Counted from the stretch's first letter, positions 18,987-29,508 are shown. The stretch is DNA of 64,000 nucleotides from Candidatus Vesicomyosocius okutanii (GCF_000010405.1 NC_009465.1:558001-622000), one strand, 5' to 3'. Program-made: numbers and translations. The notes: a model not told the origin generated them from the sequence alone.

Positions 18987-20603
18987 ATGCCATTGATTAC
19001 ACTTGACAATATTTCTCTTAGTTTTTCTGACAAACAAATCCTAAATAAAGTAAATTCAACCATATATAAAGGCGACAAAATTGCACTTATTGGTAGAAAT
19101 GGTGAAGGAAAATCTACTTTTATGCGCATTCTTGCTGGTTTAATTGAATCAGATGACGGCAAACTAAATATTAAAAATGGCAGCAAAATTAGTTATTTAG
19201 AACAAACACTACCACAAAATAATGATAAAAATTTATTTGATATTGTGGCAGAAGGTCTAGGAGATATTGGCATTATTCTCACAGAATACCAACATTTAAT
19301 TAATAATGGAAAATTAGAACAAGCTAGTAAAGTACAAGAAAAAATTGATCAATCAAATAGTTGGCAATATTTGTATAAAATACAAACCATTCTCAATCGT
19401 TTTACACTCAATGCTAATACAATTTTGTCTACGCTTTCTAGCGGTTGGAAAAGACGTGTAATGCTAGCTAGAGCATTAATTCAAAATCCAGATGTATTAT
19501 TACTTGATGAACCAACTAACCATATGGATATTACCACTATTCTTAATCTTGAGCATATGCTAAAGAATTATAATGGTACTTTAGTACTAATTAGTCATGA
19601 TCGTTCATTTATTAAAAGCATTGTTAATCGTGTATTTGATCTTGATCGTGGTAATTTAGCAGTATTTAATTGTAGCTATGTTAATTATGTTAAACGCAAA
19701 AATATACAACTTCATACTGAAAAAATTGCCAACGCACGATTTGATAAAAAACTTGCACAAGAAGAAAATTGGATTAGACAAGGTATCAAAGCTAGACGAA
19801 CTCGCAACGAAGGACGTATTCGCACTTTAAAATCTATGCGTAAATCATTCACAAATCGTCGTGTGAAAAAAAGCAATGCTAACATACATATCCTGAATGA
19901 TGAAAATCATATTTCCAAATTGATTTTCGAAATTAAAAAAATTAATTACCAAATTGCTGGCATTAATCTAATTGAAAATTTTTCTATGCTAATTTTGAAA
20001 GGTGAAAAAATCGGTATTACCGGTAGTAATGGTACAGGAAAATCTACTTTCATTGAACTCCTACTTGATAAATTACAACCTGATAGTGGTTCCATTCTTA
20101 GGTCAAAAACTATTAAACTAGCCTACTTTGACCAAACACAGTATCTTGAGCCTAGTATGAAAGTCATGGATTTCGCTTCTGAAGGTCGTGAGCATATTGA
20201 TATTGGTGGAAAAAGTAAGCATATTATTGGCTATCTACGTCAATTTTTATTTACTGAAAAACAAGCCATGGCACCGATTAGAATGCTTTCTGGAGGCGAA
20301 AAAAATCGCCTTATGTTGGCTAAAATTTTATCTCAACCTGCCAATTTATTAGTGCTTGATGAACCAACTAATGACCTTGATATTGAAACACTTGAATTAT
20401 TAGAGGAAATGTTAGTAAATTATAACGGCACTTTGCTTTTAATTTCACACGATAGAACTTTTTTAAACAATGTTGTTAGTTCTACAATTGTTATGAATGA
20501 TGGTATTATCAACCAATATGCTGGTGGTTATGATGATTATCTGACTAAAAAACAAGATAAATTATACAAAACCAAAGTTAAAACAACTAAAAAGTTTAAA
20601 TAA
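18987..20603 (+). CDS. uup: ABC-F ATPase Uup
   Basis: A soluble twin-ATPase ABC-F protein linked to translation. The first domain has Walker A GRNGEGKS (about 37) and a degenerate signature LSSGWKRRVMLA; Walker B is LLLDEPTNHMD. The second has GSNGTGKS (about 350), LSGGEKNRLMLA and LVLDEPTNDLD. The linker between them is Arg/Lys rich with ARRTRNEGRIRTL, a Uup feature. At 538 aa it lacks the C-terminal DNA-binding coiled coil of E. coli Uup (635 aa), which is often lost. It diverges from ccmH with a 38-bp gap. Confidence 0.9.
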   Translation: MPLITLDNISLSFSDKQILNKVNSTIYKGDKIALIGRNGEGKSTFMRILAGLIESDDGKLNIKNGSKISYLEQTLPQNNDKNLFDIVAEGLGDIGIILTEYQHLINNGKLEQASKVQEKIDQSNSWQYLYKIQTILNRFTLNANTILSTLSSGWKRRVMLARALIQNPDVLLLDEPTNHMDITTILNLEHMLKNYNGTLVLISHDRSFIKSIVNRVFDLDRGNLAVFNCSYVNYVKRKNIQLHTEKIANARFDKKLAQEENWIRQGIKARRTRNEGRIRTLKSMRKSFTNRRVKKSNANIHILNDENHISKLIFEIKKINYQIAGINLIENFSMLILKGEKIGITGSNGTGKSTFIELLLDKLQPDSGSILRSKTIKLAYFDQTQYLEPSMKVMDFASEGREHIDIGGKSKHIIGYLRQFLFTEKQAMAPIRMLSGGEKNRLMLAKILSQPANLLVLDEPTNDLDIETLELLEEMLVNYNGTLLLISHDRTFLNNVVSSTIVMNDGIINQYAGGYDDYLTKKQDKLYKTKVKTTKKFK

Positions 20604-20738
20604 AAATTTATTGATTTCAATTACACATTATCACACTATGGATTTTTACAACAGAAAAAATCTTAAGATATCTTAATTAAACCTATCAAGTTAAAAACAA
20701 AATTTGAAAGATATTATAAAAGAATAGAGAAGATTTAA

Positions 20739-21359
20739 ATGACACCATTAATTGTCGACTTGGACCATACATTAATTGATACAGATTTATTGTATGAGTC
20801 TTCAATTGGTACATTAAAAAAAAATCCACTACTTATTTTTATTTATCCTTTTTGGTTTTTTCGTGGAAAAGGCTATTTAAAAGAACAATTGGCTAAACGT
20901 TTTCCTATTGATATTAAAGTTTTAGCTTACAATCAAGACGTAATTAATTATATCAAAGAACGCAAAGAACAAGGAGATAAAATCATACTTGCTACTGCCT
21001 CGCATAAATTATATGCTTCTGCCGTTAACAATCATCTGAAAACTGAAAAAACTCAGATAAAAAATAAACAGAAAAATTTTAATTTTTTTATCCATAACGA
21101 TCAACAAACAACCGTTAATAAAATTAATTTATTCGATGATGTTATGGCAAGTAACAAAAACTTTAATCTATCTTCACACAATAAAGCAAAACGATTAATT
21201 GAGCGATTTGGCAATAAAGGCTTTGACTATATAGGTGATCATATGCGTGATTTACCCGTTTGGGAAGCATCCAATCTGTCAATTTTAGTTAATGTACCAA
21301 ATAAAATTATTAATAAAACCAAACATCTTAATACGTTAGTATTATCAAGAAAGAATTAA
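20739..21359 (+). CDS. HAD-superfamily phosphatase-like protein
   Basis: A stand-alone HAD domain. Motif I is DLDHT (D7, D9), motif II the T/S in LATASHK, motif III a Lys in NKAKRLI, and motif IV GDHMRDLPVWEA. All catalytic positions are present, so it is probably an active phosphatase. The sequence resembles the N-terminal HAD domain that in many bacteria is fused to a UbiA-type prenyltransferase (about 480 aa). Here the gene ends at 206 aa and no UbiA domain follows. Substrate unknown. It may be natural for this lineage or the result of losing the second domain. Confidence 0.7.
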   Translation: MTPLIVDLDHTLIDTDLLYESSIGTLKKNPLLIFIYPFWFFRGKGYLKEQLAKRFPIDIKVLAYNQDVINYIKERKEQGDKIILATASHKLYASAVNNHLKTEKTQIKNKQKNFNFFIHNDQQTTVNKINLFDDVMASNKNFNLSSHNKAKRLIERFGNKGFDYIGDHMRDLPVWEASNLSILVNVPNKIINKTKHLNTLVLSRKN

Positions 21360-21497
21360 GAAACAAAGCATATCAATTATCTTTATTATATAGCCAAAAG
21401 AAGATAAGGTATTAACTAACAAAAACAAATTATATAGTTATCTTTGGTATTTTTTATTTTTAATAAAATATCAAATTATTGAACAATTATTATATCG

Positions 21498-21674
21498 TCA
21501 AATCCCTTCAATTAAATATGATAAAACACCAAAGAACAAGTATATAATACTAATTACGCTAAGTGTAATAGTAATTACTTTAGCTATTTTTAAATTTTTA
21601 CCTAAAATCCGATTGTTAATCCACCACACAAAATAGCTAACAACAAAAGCAATCACAAGTATCCTAATAAACAT
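21498..21674 (-). CDS. Small two-span membrane protein (58 aa)
   Basis: ATG at 21674 to TGA at 21498 encodes MFIRILVIAFVVSYFVWWIN and continues with a second hydrophobic stretch (VITITLSVISIIYLFFGVL). Two membrane spans (about 3-19 and 33-53) flank a short basic loop (NRILGKNLKIAK). It starts one base after the stop of the uvrC remnant, so it once shared an operon with uvrC. No family recognised. The opposite strand is also open over 21397-21636 but has no start codon, so I favour the minus reading. Confidence 0.45.
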   Translation of the reverse strand: MFIRILVIAFVVSYFVWWINNRILGKNLKIAKVITITLSVISIIYLFFGVLSYLIEGI

Positions 21675-21675
21675 A

Positions 21676-22825
21676 TTAATCTTTTAGTTTTTCAACTATT
21701 TTAGTCGCTAATATTAAATTAATACAACTAACTTTTTGAATTTCATGAATAGATGCTTTCTTTACTTCTTGTAAACCAACAAAATAATTAAGTAGACCTA
21801 TTCTACGTAACTTTACTACTCCTATAATAGATTCTAATATTGAAGTTATACATCTTAAAAACAAGTTTTTTCGATAATTCTTCATTACAAAACTGATGAT
21901 TCATTCCGGATTCGATTCACTAACATAAAAGTAAGAATATGGTTAGGCAACTTGTCTAACTCTAAAATAACTTTGTAGGTGCACAAGTCTTGATTTTTTA
22001 AATCTTGATAATAACATTTTGATTAAGATTTTCCTTAACGGTTAAATTAGCTATATTAAGATAATGTCTTTATATTTATTTAGTCTGTCAATAATATGCG
22101 TATTTAAAGCTGAAGAAATTATATGTTTATCATTCAATTTATAACTAATTAATATTTGTTTAGGGATATTTTTATCTAAATAGTATAAAAGCAAAAAAGC
22201 AGATAAAATTTGTTTAAAATCTAGATTATTTGAGTTTTTTGGTAAAATAAATACCTATTCAATTTGTTTACCAGAACGTCCTTAATACCACTTACTCCTC
22301 ATTGTTGATCAATACTAACCACATATAAGTTACTACTAAAACTTGATATAGTTGTTATTGAATAACGTGTAAATCAATTAATTGGTAATATAATCGCGCC
22401 GCTAATTCAAACTCTAAATTTTGAGAAGCAAGTTGCATTTTTTTTGACACCTTTTCTAGAGTTTTCTTGTCTTTGTCAGATAAGAATAAAGACATCATTG
22501 GTACATCTAATTGATAATTTTCATATGGCTGATTTTTCCCACACAAGGTGTACTACATAGCCATATTTGATATTATAAACAAAGTCTAAACGAGATTCAG
22601 TAAGTTCTATTAGAGCATTCTCTAACTTTAAAAATTTTAATATTTACCACCAGGACTCTAGTTTTGTTCTGTTTATGTGTTCTAACAAAATAGTTTAACA
22701 CTCTACTTTTTAAGTTTTTAGCTTTACCTACATAGATTATTTAATCCTGTTTATCAAACATTTGATAAACACCAGAGTTGGTAGTTAGATTCTTTAGTCT
22801 TTTCTTTAATTGGTATCTATACAAA
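21676..22825 (-). pseudogene. uvrC: uvrC pseudogene (excinuclease subunit C)
   Basis: Pieces of UvrC remain in order on the minus strand. A GIY-YIG part near 22790-22670 reads SGVYQMFDKQD, stop, IIYVGKAKNLKSRVLNYF. A UVR motif follows at 22546-22355 (MQLASQNLEFELAARLYYQ). A scrap of the RNase H-like domain lies near 22250-22090 (ILISYKLNDKHIISSALNTH). A C-terminal helix-hairpin-helix part is at 21885-21676 (VKKASIHEIQKVSCINL). About 1.15 kb remains of an expected 1.8 kb, with stops, frameshifts and most of the catalytic C-terminal half deleted. UvrABC excision repair should therefore not work unless another copy exists. Parts can be read as 63- and 69-codon open frames, but these are not genes. 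Confidence 0.92.
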
Positions 22826-22875
22826 AAACACTTACAAAGGTAAAATTCAAATTAGGTTAATTTTTTTTAAAATTT

Positions 22876-23526
22876 GTGATTAAAACATTACTCATTGTAT
22901 TGTCTATTTTGCCTATAAATTCTACTTTAGCGATAGACAAAGTTCTAAATACAACTCATCAAGCAATCGTAGATATGATTGACCCGCCTAATTCAGCCGC
23001 GCTTAATATTATGGTTAGCGCTCTAACTTCTTTAAAAGAATTAAAAAAACAAAAAAGAGCCACTAAAAAAAATATTGAAGCTTTAACTCGATTAAAAATT
23101 TTACCTAATATTGCTATAAGTGTATCCACTAAAATTGCATTAAACAAATATTGGGATAACTTAAATATCCAACAAAAACAGTTTTTTAAATACTATATTT
23201 CAGAATCTTTAATCCAAGATTATGTAGGTATCTTATCCAGTTACGACAAACTTGATAGCGTACACATTTCAGTAGATCCTGACGTTAAACGTAAAAATGA
23301 TAAGGCTATTGTAAGGTTAATTATTAATATTAATAATGATCCGAAACCTAGTATCATTTCTCTAAAAATGATACGATTTAATACTTGGCGTGTGTATGAT
23401 ATCGTATTTTCTGGCATAAGTATTGTTAAAAATTATCGCGCTCAATTTAATTCATATATTAGACGTAAGGGTATTGACAGCCTAATTAGAAAATCTAAAC
23501 AGAAGCTTAAAAAAATAGCTGAATAA
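22876..23526 (+). CDS. mlaC: MlaC-like periplasmic phospholipid-binding protein
   Basis: Soluble periplasmic carrier of the Mla (Ttg2) pathway that shuttles phospholipids between outer and inner membranes. Residues 1-19 form a signal peptide (MIKTLLIVLSILPINSTLA). The body has the MlaC/Ttg2D pattern, including RVYDIVFSGISIVKNYRAQF near residue 170. 216 aa is typical. Start is GTG at 22876. Its TAATG stop overlaps the murA start by one base; in E. coli and Pseudomonas mla/ttg2 genes also precede murA. The mlaFED genes that should lie upstream are absent here, where the uvrC remnant sits instead. Confidence 0.85.
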   Translation: MIKTLLIVLSILPINSTLAIDKVLNTTHQAIVDMIDPPNSAALNIMVSALTSLKELKKQKRATKKNIEALTRLKILPNIAISVSTKIALNKYWDNLNIQQKQFFKYYISESLIQDYVGILSSYDKLDSVHISVDPDVKRKNDKAIVRLIININNDPKPSIISLKMIRFNTWRVYDIVFSGISIVKNYRAQFNSYIRRKGIDSLIRKSKQKLKKIAE

Positions 23527-24785
23527 TGTACAAACTTATTATTCATGGCGGTATCTCGTTAAATGGTAGTGTTATAACTGCGGGATCAAAAAATTCATCT
23601 CTACCCATCTTATTTGCCTCAATATTAGCTAATGGCCCTATCACTTTAACCAATACACCTCATTTAAGTGATGTTTCAACCACACTTAGATTATTAATGG
23701 ATATGGGTGCAGAATTTATACTAGAATCAGATAATTCTTTATTTATAAATGGTTCTAAATTAACAAACTTAGTCGCTCAATACAATTTGGTTAAGACTAT
23801 GCGTGCTTCAATTTTAGCATTAGGGCCAATGCTTGCTAAATATGGCAAGGCAAAAATATCTCTACCTGGGGGTTGTGCAATTGGCCCACGTCCTGTTAAT
23901 TTACACTTAGAAGCATTAGAAAATTTAGGAGCAACAATTAAAGTCAAAAATGGTTATATTTATGCCACAGCTAAAGAACTTATTGGTACTAAAATTCATT
24001 TTAAACAAATTTCAGTAACTGCTACTGAAAATATAATTATGGCAGCAACTTTAGCAACAGGTATAACTACAATTTATAATGCTGCACAAGAACCTGAAAT
24101 TGTAGATTTAGTCAAATGTTTAATCAAGATGGGGGCTATTATTTCCGGTGCTGGTACTTCAATTATTATTATCCAAGGAGTTGATGAATTATCAGGCGTA
24201 ACTTATTCAGTTTGTCCTGATCGAATTGAAGCAGGTACTTATCTTGTTGCTACAGCTATCACAGGTGGTAAAATTACGATTAAAAATGTGCATTATCAAT
24301 CAATGCATGCCATTCTCGAAAAACTACTTGAAACCGGCGCAGACATTAAAACTAATAAAAATTCAATCATCCTTGATATGAAAGGAAAACGACCCAGAGC
24401 TGTTAATATCAAAACTAGTACTTATCCAAATTTTCCCACAGATATGCAGGCACAATTTACAGCACTTAACGCTATTGCTGATGGGTATAGTACTATTACT
24501 GAAACCATCTTTGAAAATAGATTTATGCACATTCCTGAATTATCACGCATGGGCGCAAATCTTGTTTTAAAAGGTAACACTGTTGTTTGCAAAGGGGTAA
24601 AATATTTAACTGGAATGCCCTTAATAGCAACTGATTTAAGGGCTTCAGCATCTTTAGTGTTAGCTGGATTAGTAGCAACGGGTACCACAACGATTGAACG
24701 TGTTTACCATCTAGATCGTGGTTATGAAACAATCGAGGAAAAATTAAAACTATTAGGTGCTCAAATTGAACGTGTACAGGATTAA
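23526..24785 (+). CDS. murA: UDP-N-acetylglucosamine 1-carboxyvinyltransferase MurA
   Basis: First committed step of peptidoglycan synthesis: transfers enolpyruvate from PEP to UDP-GlcNAc. The catalytic cysteine is C117 in LPGGCAIGPRP, the fosfomycin target. K22 and N23 in GSKNSSLP and the R-rich active-site segments are intact. 419 aa equals E. coli MurA. It overlaps mlaC by one base and is followed 6 bp later by hisG, the order mlaC-murA-hisG-hisD being the pseudomonad one. Cell-wall synthesis is therefore retained. Confidence 0.97.
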   Translation: MYKLIIHGGISLNGSVITAGSKNSSLPILFASILANGPITLTNTPHLSDVSTTLRLLMDMGAEFILESDNSLFINGSKLTNLVAQYNLVKTMRASILALGPMLAKYGKAKISLPGGCAIGPRPVNLHLEALENLGATIKVKNGYIYATAKELIGTKIHFKQISVTATENIIMAATLATGITTIYNAAQEPEIVDLVKCLIKMGAIISGAGTSIIIIQGVDELSGVTYSVCPDRIEAGTYLVATAITGGKITIKNVHYQSMHAILEKLLETGADIKTNKNSIILDMKGKRPRAVNIKTSTYPNFPTDMQAQFTALNAIADGYSTITETIFENRFMHIPELSRMGANLVLKGNTVVCKGVKYLTGMPLIATDLRASASLVLAGLVATGTTTIERVYHLDRGYETIEEKLKLLGAQIERVQD

Positions 24786-24791
24786 AAATTT

Positions 24792-25409
24792 ATGCTAACT
24801 ATCACATTATCCAAAGGTAGAATTTTAAAACAAACATTACCTTTACTTGAACAAGCAGGTTTAATTATTGCTAAACAAGAGTTAAACTCACGTAAATTAA
24901 TTCTTGATACCAATCTCACTGACGTTAAAGTTATTATTGTTCGTTCAACTGATGTACCTGTATTTGTACAGCATGGTGCTACTGATATGGGCATTGCTGG
25001 TAAAGATGTTTTACTTGAACATGGTGCTAATAATCTATTCGAAGTGCTAGATCTAGGTATTGCTAAATGTAAACTAATGGTAGCTGCTGAGTCAAAAAAT
25101 AGACTTAAACAAAATACACTTAAAGTAGCAACTAAATATGTCAATTCAACCAAACGTTATTTTCAAAATAAAGGTCAATCTTGTGAAATCATAAAACTTT
25201 ACGGTGCAATGGAATTAGCGCCAAAAGTCGGTCTAGCTCATTGTATTGTTGATTTAGTTGATACTGGGAATACCTTAAAAGCCAATGGGCTTATCCCATT
25301 TGAGTATATTGAAAAAATTAGCTCTCGTTTAGTGGTAAATGTCGCTTCATTTAGAACCAAAAATGCACAAATTAAGTCTTGGATTCAAAATATTGAGAAC
25401 AGTTTATGA
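24792..25409 (+). CDS. hisG: ATP phosphoribosyltransferase, short form
   Basis: First step of histidine synthesis. The 205 aa length is the short HisG_S type, which lacks the C-terminal regulatory domain and needs HisZ for activity; hisZ is not in the window. The PRPP-binding signature is seen as [17 protein letters not shown] (about residues 154-170) and the N-terminal [10 protein letters not shown] is typical. The stop overlaps the hisD start by 4 bp (ATGA). Confidence 0.95.
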   Translation: MLTITLSKGRILKQTLPLLEQAGLIIAKQELNSRKLILDTNLTDVKVIIVRSTDVPVFVQHGATDMGIAGKDVLLEHGANNLFEVLDLGIAKCKLMVAAESKNRLKQNTLKVATKYVNSTKRYFQNKGQSCEIIKLYGAMELAPKVGLAHCIVDLVDTGNTLKANGLIPFEYIEKISSRLVVNVASFRTKNAQIKSWIQNIENSL

Positions 25410-26701
25410 TCACTAAATTAGTATCTACACAATTTGACTTTCAAAAAAAGCTCTCCTCATTACTTGAATGGGAAAATGTTTCTAACTCCAGTGTTACCAA
25501 AACAGTTAGCGATATTATTACTAATATTCGTAGTAATGGTGATAGTGCTTTAATTGATTACACGAATAAATTTGATAATGTTAACGCCTCTAGCATGAAA
25601 GATTTAACTATTGAATTACCTAGACTCAAACAAGCCTTTGACATACTCGATGAAAAACAAAAATCTGCACTAAGCACAGCGGCAAACCGCATACGTCTTT
25701 ACCACGAAAAACAAAAACAAAGTACTTGGTCCTATACAGAAGATGATGGTACAGTGCTGGGACAAAAAATTACATCACTAGATTGTGTTGGTTTGTACGT
25801 CCCTGGTGGTAAAGCAGTCTACCCTTCCTCTGTATTAATGAACGCTATCCCAGCTAAAGTTGCTGGTGTAAAAGCATTAATTATGGTTGTACCAACACCC
25901 AATGCAATAAGTAATTCATTAATATTAGCAGCAGCACATATTTCAGGTATTACTCAGGTATTTACAATAGGAGGCGCACAAGCAATCGCATCGCTTGCTT
26001 ATGGTACACAAACCATACCTAAGGTAGATAAGATTGTAGGACCTGGTAATATTTATGTCGCAACAGCTAAACGCGCAGTATTTGGTCAAGTCGGTATTGA
26101 TATGATTGCTGGCCCTAGTGAAATCCTCATTATTTGTGATGGGAAAACTAATCCAGACTGGATTGCAATGGATTTATTTTCTCAAGCAGAACATGATGAA
26201 AACTCACAATCACTTTTATTATCTCCTGACTCTAACTTTATTAATCAAGTTGAGTCAAGTATTAAAAAACTATTGCCTACTATGAGTAGAAAAAACATTA
26301 TTAAAACTGCACTTAAAAACCGTGGAGCACTCATTCACACTAAAGATATGAATGAGGCAATCTCTTTATCTAACCAAATTGCACCTGAACATTTAGAATT
26401 ATCTATTGAACACCCTAAAGCTGTATTAGATAATATTAAACACGCAGGTGCAATTTTTATGGGTCGCCACACTTGTGAATCCTTAGGAGATTATTGCGCA
26501 GGACCAAATCATGTACTACCAACTTCAGGTACAGCACGTTTTTCATCCCCTTTAGGGGTGTATGATTTTCAAAAAAAATCAAGTTTGATTATGGTTTCTA
26601 ACCAAGGTGCAAATACATTGGGAAAAATAACTGTCACCCTAGCTAATGGCGAAGGGCTACAAGCTCATGCTCAATCAGCACGCTATCGTATAACACAATA
26701 A
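25406..26701 (+). CDS. hisD: Histidinol dehydrogenase
   Basis: Carries out the last two oxidations to histidine with NAD and zinc. Conserved blocks are [16 protein letters not shown] (about 132), [12 protein letters not shown] (about 213), the catalytic EHDENSQ (about 262) and [15 protein letters not shown] (about 354) containing a zinc ligand region. 431 aa is typical. Last gene of mlaC-murA-hisG-hisD. A hisC paralogue elsewhere in the window is broken, so histidine synthesis needs another hisC. Confidence 0.96.
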   Translation: MITKLVSTQFDFQKKLSSLLEWENVSNSSVTKTVSDIITNIRSNGDSALIDYTNKFDNVNASSMKDLTIELPRLKQAFDILDEKQKSALSTAANRIRLYHEKQKQSTWSYTEDDGTVLGQKITSLDCVGLYVPGGKAVYPSSVLMNAIPAKVAGVKALIMVVPTPNAISNSLILAAAHISGITQVFTIGGAQAIASLAYGTQTIPKVDKIVGPGNIYVATAKRAVFGQVGIDMIAGPSEILIICDGKTNPDWIAMDLFSQAEHDENSQSLLLSPDSNFINQVESSIKKLLPTMSRKNIIKTALKNRGALIHTKDMNEAISLSNQIAPEHLELSIEHPKAVLDNIKHAGAIFMGRHTCESLGDYCAGPNHVLPTSGTARFSSPLGVYDFQKKSSLIMVSNQGANTLGKITVTLANGEGLQAHAQSARYRITQ

Positions 26702-26809
26702 TTAAAGAGGATAAATAATACATAATTTTTATTTGTTAAATATCATTTGAATTGCTAAATCAAAAAAATCTATCCCTTTAAATACATTGTTGTTACACTA
26801 TTTTGATAA

Positions 26810-28210
26810 CTAAAAAGGAAACTTATTACTACTAATATTAGATTTTTTTATTTTAGAAAAATCAGGCATGCCATCACTATCTACCATTTTAGCCATCATT
26901 TTTTGCATCTTTCCACCACTCACCTTTTTCATTTGTTTTTGCATTTTTTCAAACTGTTTAATTAGTTTGTTGACTGCTTGAATATTCGTACCAGAACCAT
27001 TAGCAATACGCGCCTTACGTGAACCTTTAATTAAACTAATATAACTACGCTCTTTAGGTGTCATAGAATTAATGATAGCAACCATTTTCTTGATTTCAGC
27101 CCCGTTCACTATTTGATTTTTAACATTTTGGGGAATTTTACCTAAACCTGGAAGTTTATTCATCATCGCTTCTATACCACCCATTTTTTCCGTTTGCAAA
27201 AGTTGATAACGCATATCAGATAAATCAAATTGACCTTTGGTCATTTTCTGAAAAGACTTTTGCACTTTTTTATGATTAACTTTACGTGAAATCTCTTCTA
27301 CTAACGATAACACATCTCCCATACCAAGTAAACGAGAAACTACGCGCTCTGGATGGAACAGCTCCAGTGCATCAATTTTCTCACCAACACCTAAAAATTT
27401 AATTGGTTTGCCGATAATATGACGTACAGATAATGCTGCTCCCCCCCTAGCGTCGCCATCAGTTTTAGTAAGAATCACACCTGTCAATGGTAATGCGTTA
27501 GAAAACACTTTAGCAGTATGTACCGCGTCCTGGCCCGTCATAGAATCGATCACAAATAAAGTTTCAATTGGATCTACTTTTTTCTGCAAGATTTTAATTT
27601 CATTCATCATTTGCTCATCTATATGCAAACGACCTGCAGTATCAACTAATAAAACATCAAAAAACTGTTTTTGTGCATATCTTTTAGCGTTAGCCACAAT
27701 ATCTGAAGGTTTATCATTAATTGTTGATGGGAAAAAATCTACCTCAATTTGTTTGGATAATACTTCTAACTGCTCAATAGCAGCAGGACGATAAACATCA
27801 GCACTAACTACTAATACTTTTTTGTTTTCACGCTGTTTTAAATAAAATGCAATCTTAGCGACTGAAGTAGTTTTACCCGCACCTTGTAAGCCTGCTACCA
27901 TGATAATAGCTGGCGGTTGAGTTTTTAAATCAAGCGATTCTACTTTACCTCCAATAATCTTAGTTAATTCAGTTTCAACCAACTTAATAAATGTTTGTGA
28001 TGGTGTTAGTCCTTGTCCAACCTTAAGTCCTAATGCCTTGATTTGCACTTTATCTAAAAATACCTTGATTACTTCAAGTGCAACATCTGCCTCAAGTAGT
28101 GCACGACGTACTTTACGAATCGCCTCTTTAACATTGGATTCAGATAGTTTATTCTTTCCTTGTAAAACTTTAAAACTGTTTTGTAGGAGCTCGGTTAAAT
28201 TATCAAACAT
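26810..28210 (-). CDS. ffh: Signal recognition particle protein Ffh
   Basis: GTPase of the signal recognition particle, which with 4.5S RNA targets inner-membrane proteins co-translationally. An N domain (1-90), a G domain with GLQGAGKTT (about 107), DTAGR (about 190) and TKTDGDARGG (about 247), and a Met-rich M domain (about 330-455) are all present. 466 aa is typical. It diverges from the ypjD-like gene, the same pairing as in other gammaproteobacteria. Confidence 0.96.
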   Translation of the reverse strand: MFDNLTELLQNSFKVLQGKNKLSESNVKEAIRKVRRALLEADVALEVIKVFLDKVQIKALGLKVGQGLTPSQTFIKLVETELTKIIGGKVESLDLKTQPPAIIMVAGLQGAGKTTSVAKIAFYLKQRENKKVLVVSADVYRPAAIEQLEVLSKQIEVDFFPSTINDKPSDIVANAKRYAQKQFFDVLLVDTAGRLHIDEQMMNEIKILQKKVDPIETLFVIDSMTGQDAVHTAKVFSNALPLTGVILTKTDGDARGGAALSVRHIIGKPIKFLGVGEKIDALELFHPERVVSRLLGMGDVLSLVEEISRKVNHKKVQKSFQKMTKGQFDLSDMRYQLLQTEKMGGIEAMMNKLPGLGKIPQNVKNQIVNGAEIKKMVAIINSMTPKERSYISLIKGSRKARIANGSGTNIQAVNKLIKQFEKMQKQMKKVSGGKMQKMMAKMVDSDGMPDFSKIKKSNISSNKFPF

Positions 28211-28272
28211 TTTTAAATAAATATAACTAAAGTATCGTATTATAGTACTTTATATTAATTCAAAAATTAATT

Positions 28273-29052
28273 ATGCTTTTATCTTACTTGGCAATAGCTT
28301 TGTATTTCGCTGCAACCTTTTTACTAATACGTTATTTTGTAATAAATGAAATCCAACACCAACAAACTATTTTTTTATTAGTAAGTCTTGCCATAATTGT
28401 ACAATCGCTCACCTTTAGCCATTTTTGGAGTGATAAAGGTATTGTTTTTGGATTAGCAAATAGCGCCTCATTTGTTGCTTGGTTAATTTCTGTTTTATTA
28501 TTTTTGTCTTCCTTGTCTAAGCCTGTACACGTATTAGGAATATTGATTTATCCATTAGTAGCATTCACGTTAGCCTTTAGTATCGCCTTTCCAGATACAA
28601 TAAACAAAGTTATCCCGATAAATATTGCTTTACACGTATTATTATCAATAACTGCTTATGCCTTATTAGCTCTAGCAGTATGCCAATCCGTATTGTTAAA
28701 TATCCAAGAAAAGCATTTACACGCAAGAAAAATTAATAGTTTTATTAATAAACTTCCAGCACTACAAACTATTGAAGCACTACTATTTCAAATCCTTAGA
28801 ATTGGCTTTTATTTATTAACCTTGTCACTCCTTTCTGGTTTTATTTTTGTACAAGATATATTTTCTCAACACTTAATACATAAAACTACTCTTTCAATTA
28901 TTGCATGGATTATTTTCGCCATACTCGTTTTTGGCAGAAAAGTTTTTGGTTGGCGTGGGAAACAAGCCATTACTAGTACACAATTTGGTTTTGGTATTTT
29001 AGTTATTGCTTATTTTGGTTCTAAATTTGTTTTAGAAAGACTTCTAACTTAG
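28273..29052 (+). CDS. YpjD/CcsA-like cytochrome c assembly family membrane protein
   Basis: 259 aa with about eight hydrophobic spans, the layout of the CcsA/HemX/YpjD family. A conserved His (IALHVLLSITAYALLALAV, about 119) and a Trp-rich tail (FGWRGKQAIT) fit YpjD rather than CcmC. YpjD-type proteins are usually next to ffh, as here, and their function is not settled. A haem-handling role would be inferred only from the family. No lesions seen. Confidence 0.75.
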   Translation: MLLSYLAIALYFAATFLLIRYFVINEIQHQQTIFLLVSLAIIVQSLTFSHFWSDKGIVFGLANSASFVAWLISVLLFLSSLSKPVHVLGILIYPLVAFTLAFSIAFPDTINKVIPINIALHVLLSITAYALLALAVCQSVLLNIQEKHLHARKINSFINKLPALQTIEALLFQILRIGFYLLTLSLLSGFIFVQDIFSQHLIHKTTLSIIAWIIFAILVFGRKVFGWRGKQAITSTQFGFGILVIAYFGSKFVLERLLT

Positions 29053-29508
29053 AATAATTTACTGTAACTAACAAGTCTAAGTTCAGTAGAAATAAACAAT
29101 AAATTAGACTTGATATAACATTCAAAAAGAATCGACATAATGATTACTTGAGACAGTAGTATTTTTTTATTTTTACTATAATCTTTATTGCTTCTTAAAA
29201 ATTAAAATTACCTCAACAATAGCTTCTAAATCAAGCAATGATAACTTTTTTTAATCCTTTATTTAAATTGTGTTTAAATAAACTAATATAAAACTATTAT
29301 ACTTTAGCAACTAATTCATTAAATAATGTCTTAACTCCACAAACTTTTAATACCATTACCATTTTATAATTCTTGCATAATCTACATAGTTTCTTGGTTT
29401 GAACCTATTTAGCAGATAATTTTAATGGAGTCAAATTAGAATGAACAATTGTTATGACAAATAATTTAATGGCTTGAAGAGAATTAAGCCTAATTTATTA
29501 TATCATTG
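29053..29508. other. Gene-free AT-rich stretch, 456 bp
   Basis: Between the ypjD-like gene and the convergent end of lepA. The CorB-type membrane protein gene that often follows ypjD is absent. I see weak inverted pairs (AAGTCTAA...TTAGACTT about 29072-29110; GGCTT...AAGCC about 29471-29490), neither with a T tract. No gene remnant recognised. Confidence 0.45.

Noticed and set aside
21397-21636. Plus-strand open frame opposite the 58-aa membrane ORF
   Set aside because: It has no ATG, GTG or TTG start near its upstream stop, whereas the minus-strand frame has an ATG in operon position.
22355-22546. Independent 63-aa UVR-motif protein
   Set aside because: It aligns with the UVR segment of UvrC and lies in line with other UvrC fragments, so it is part of the pseudogene.
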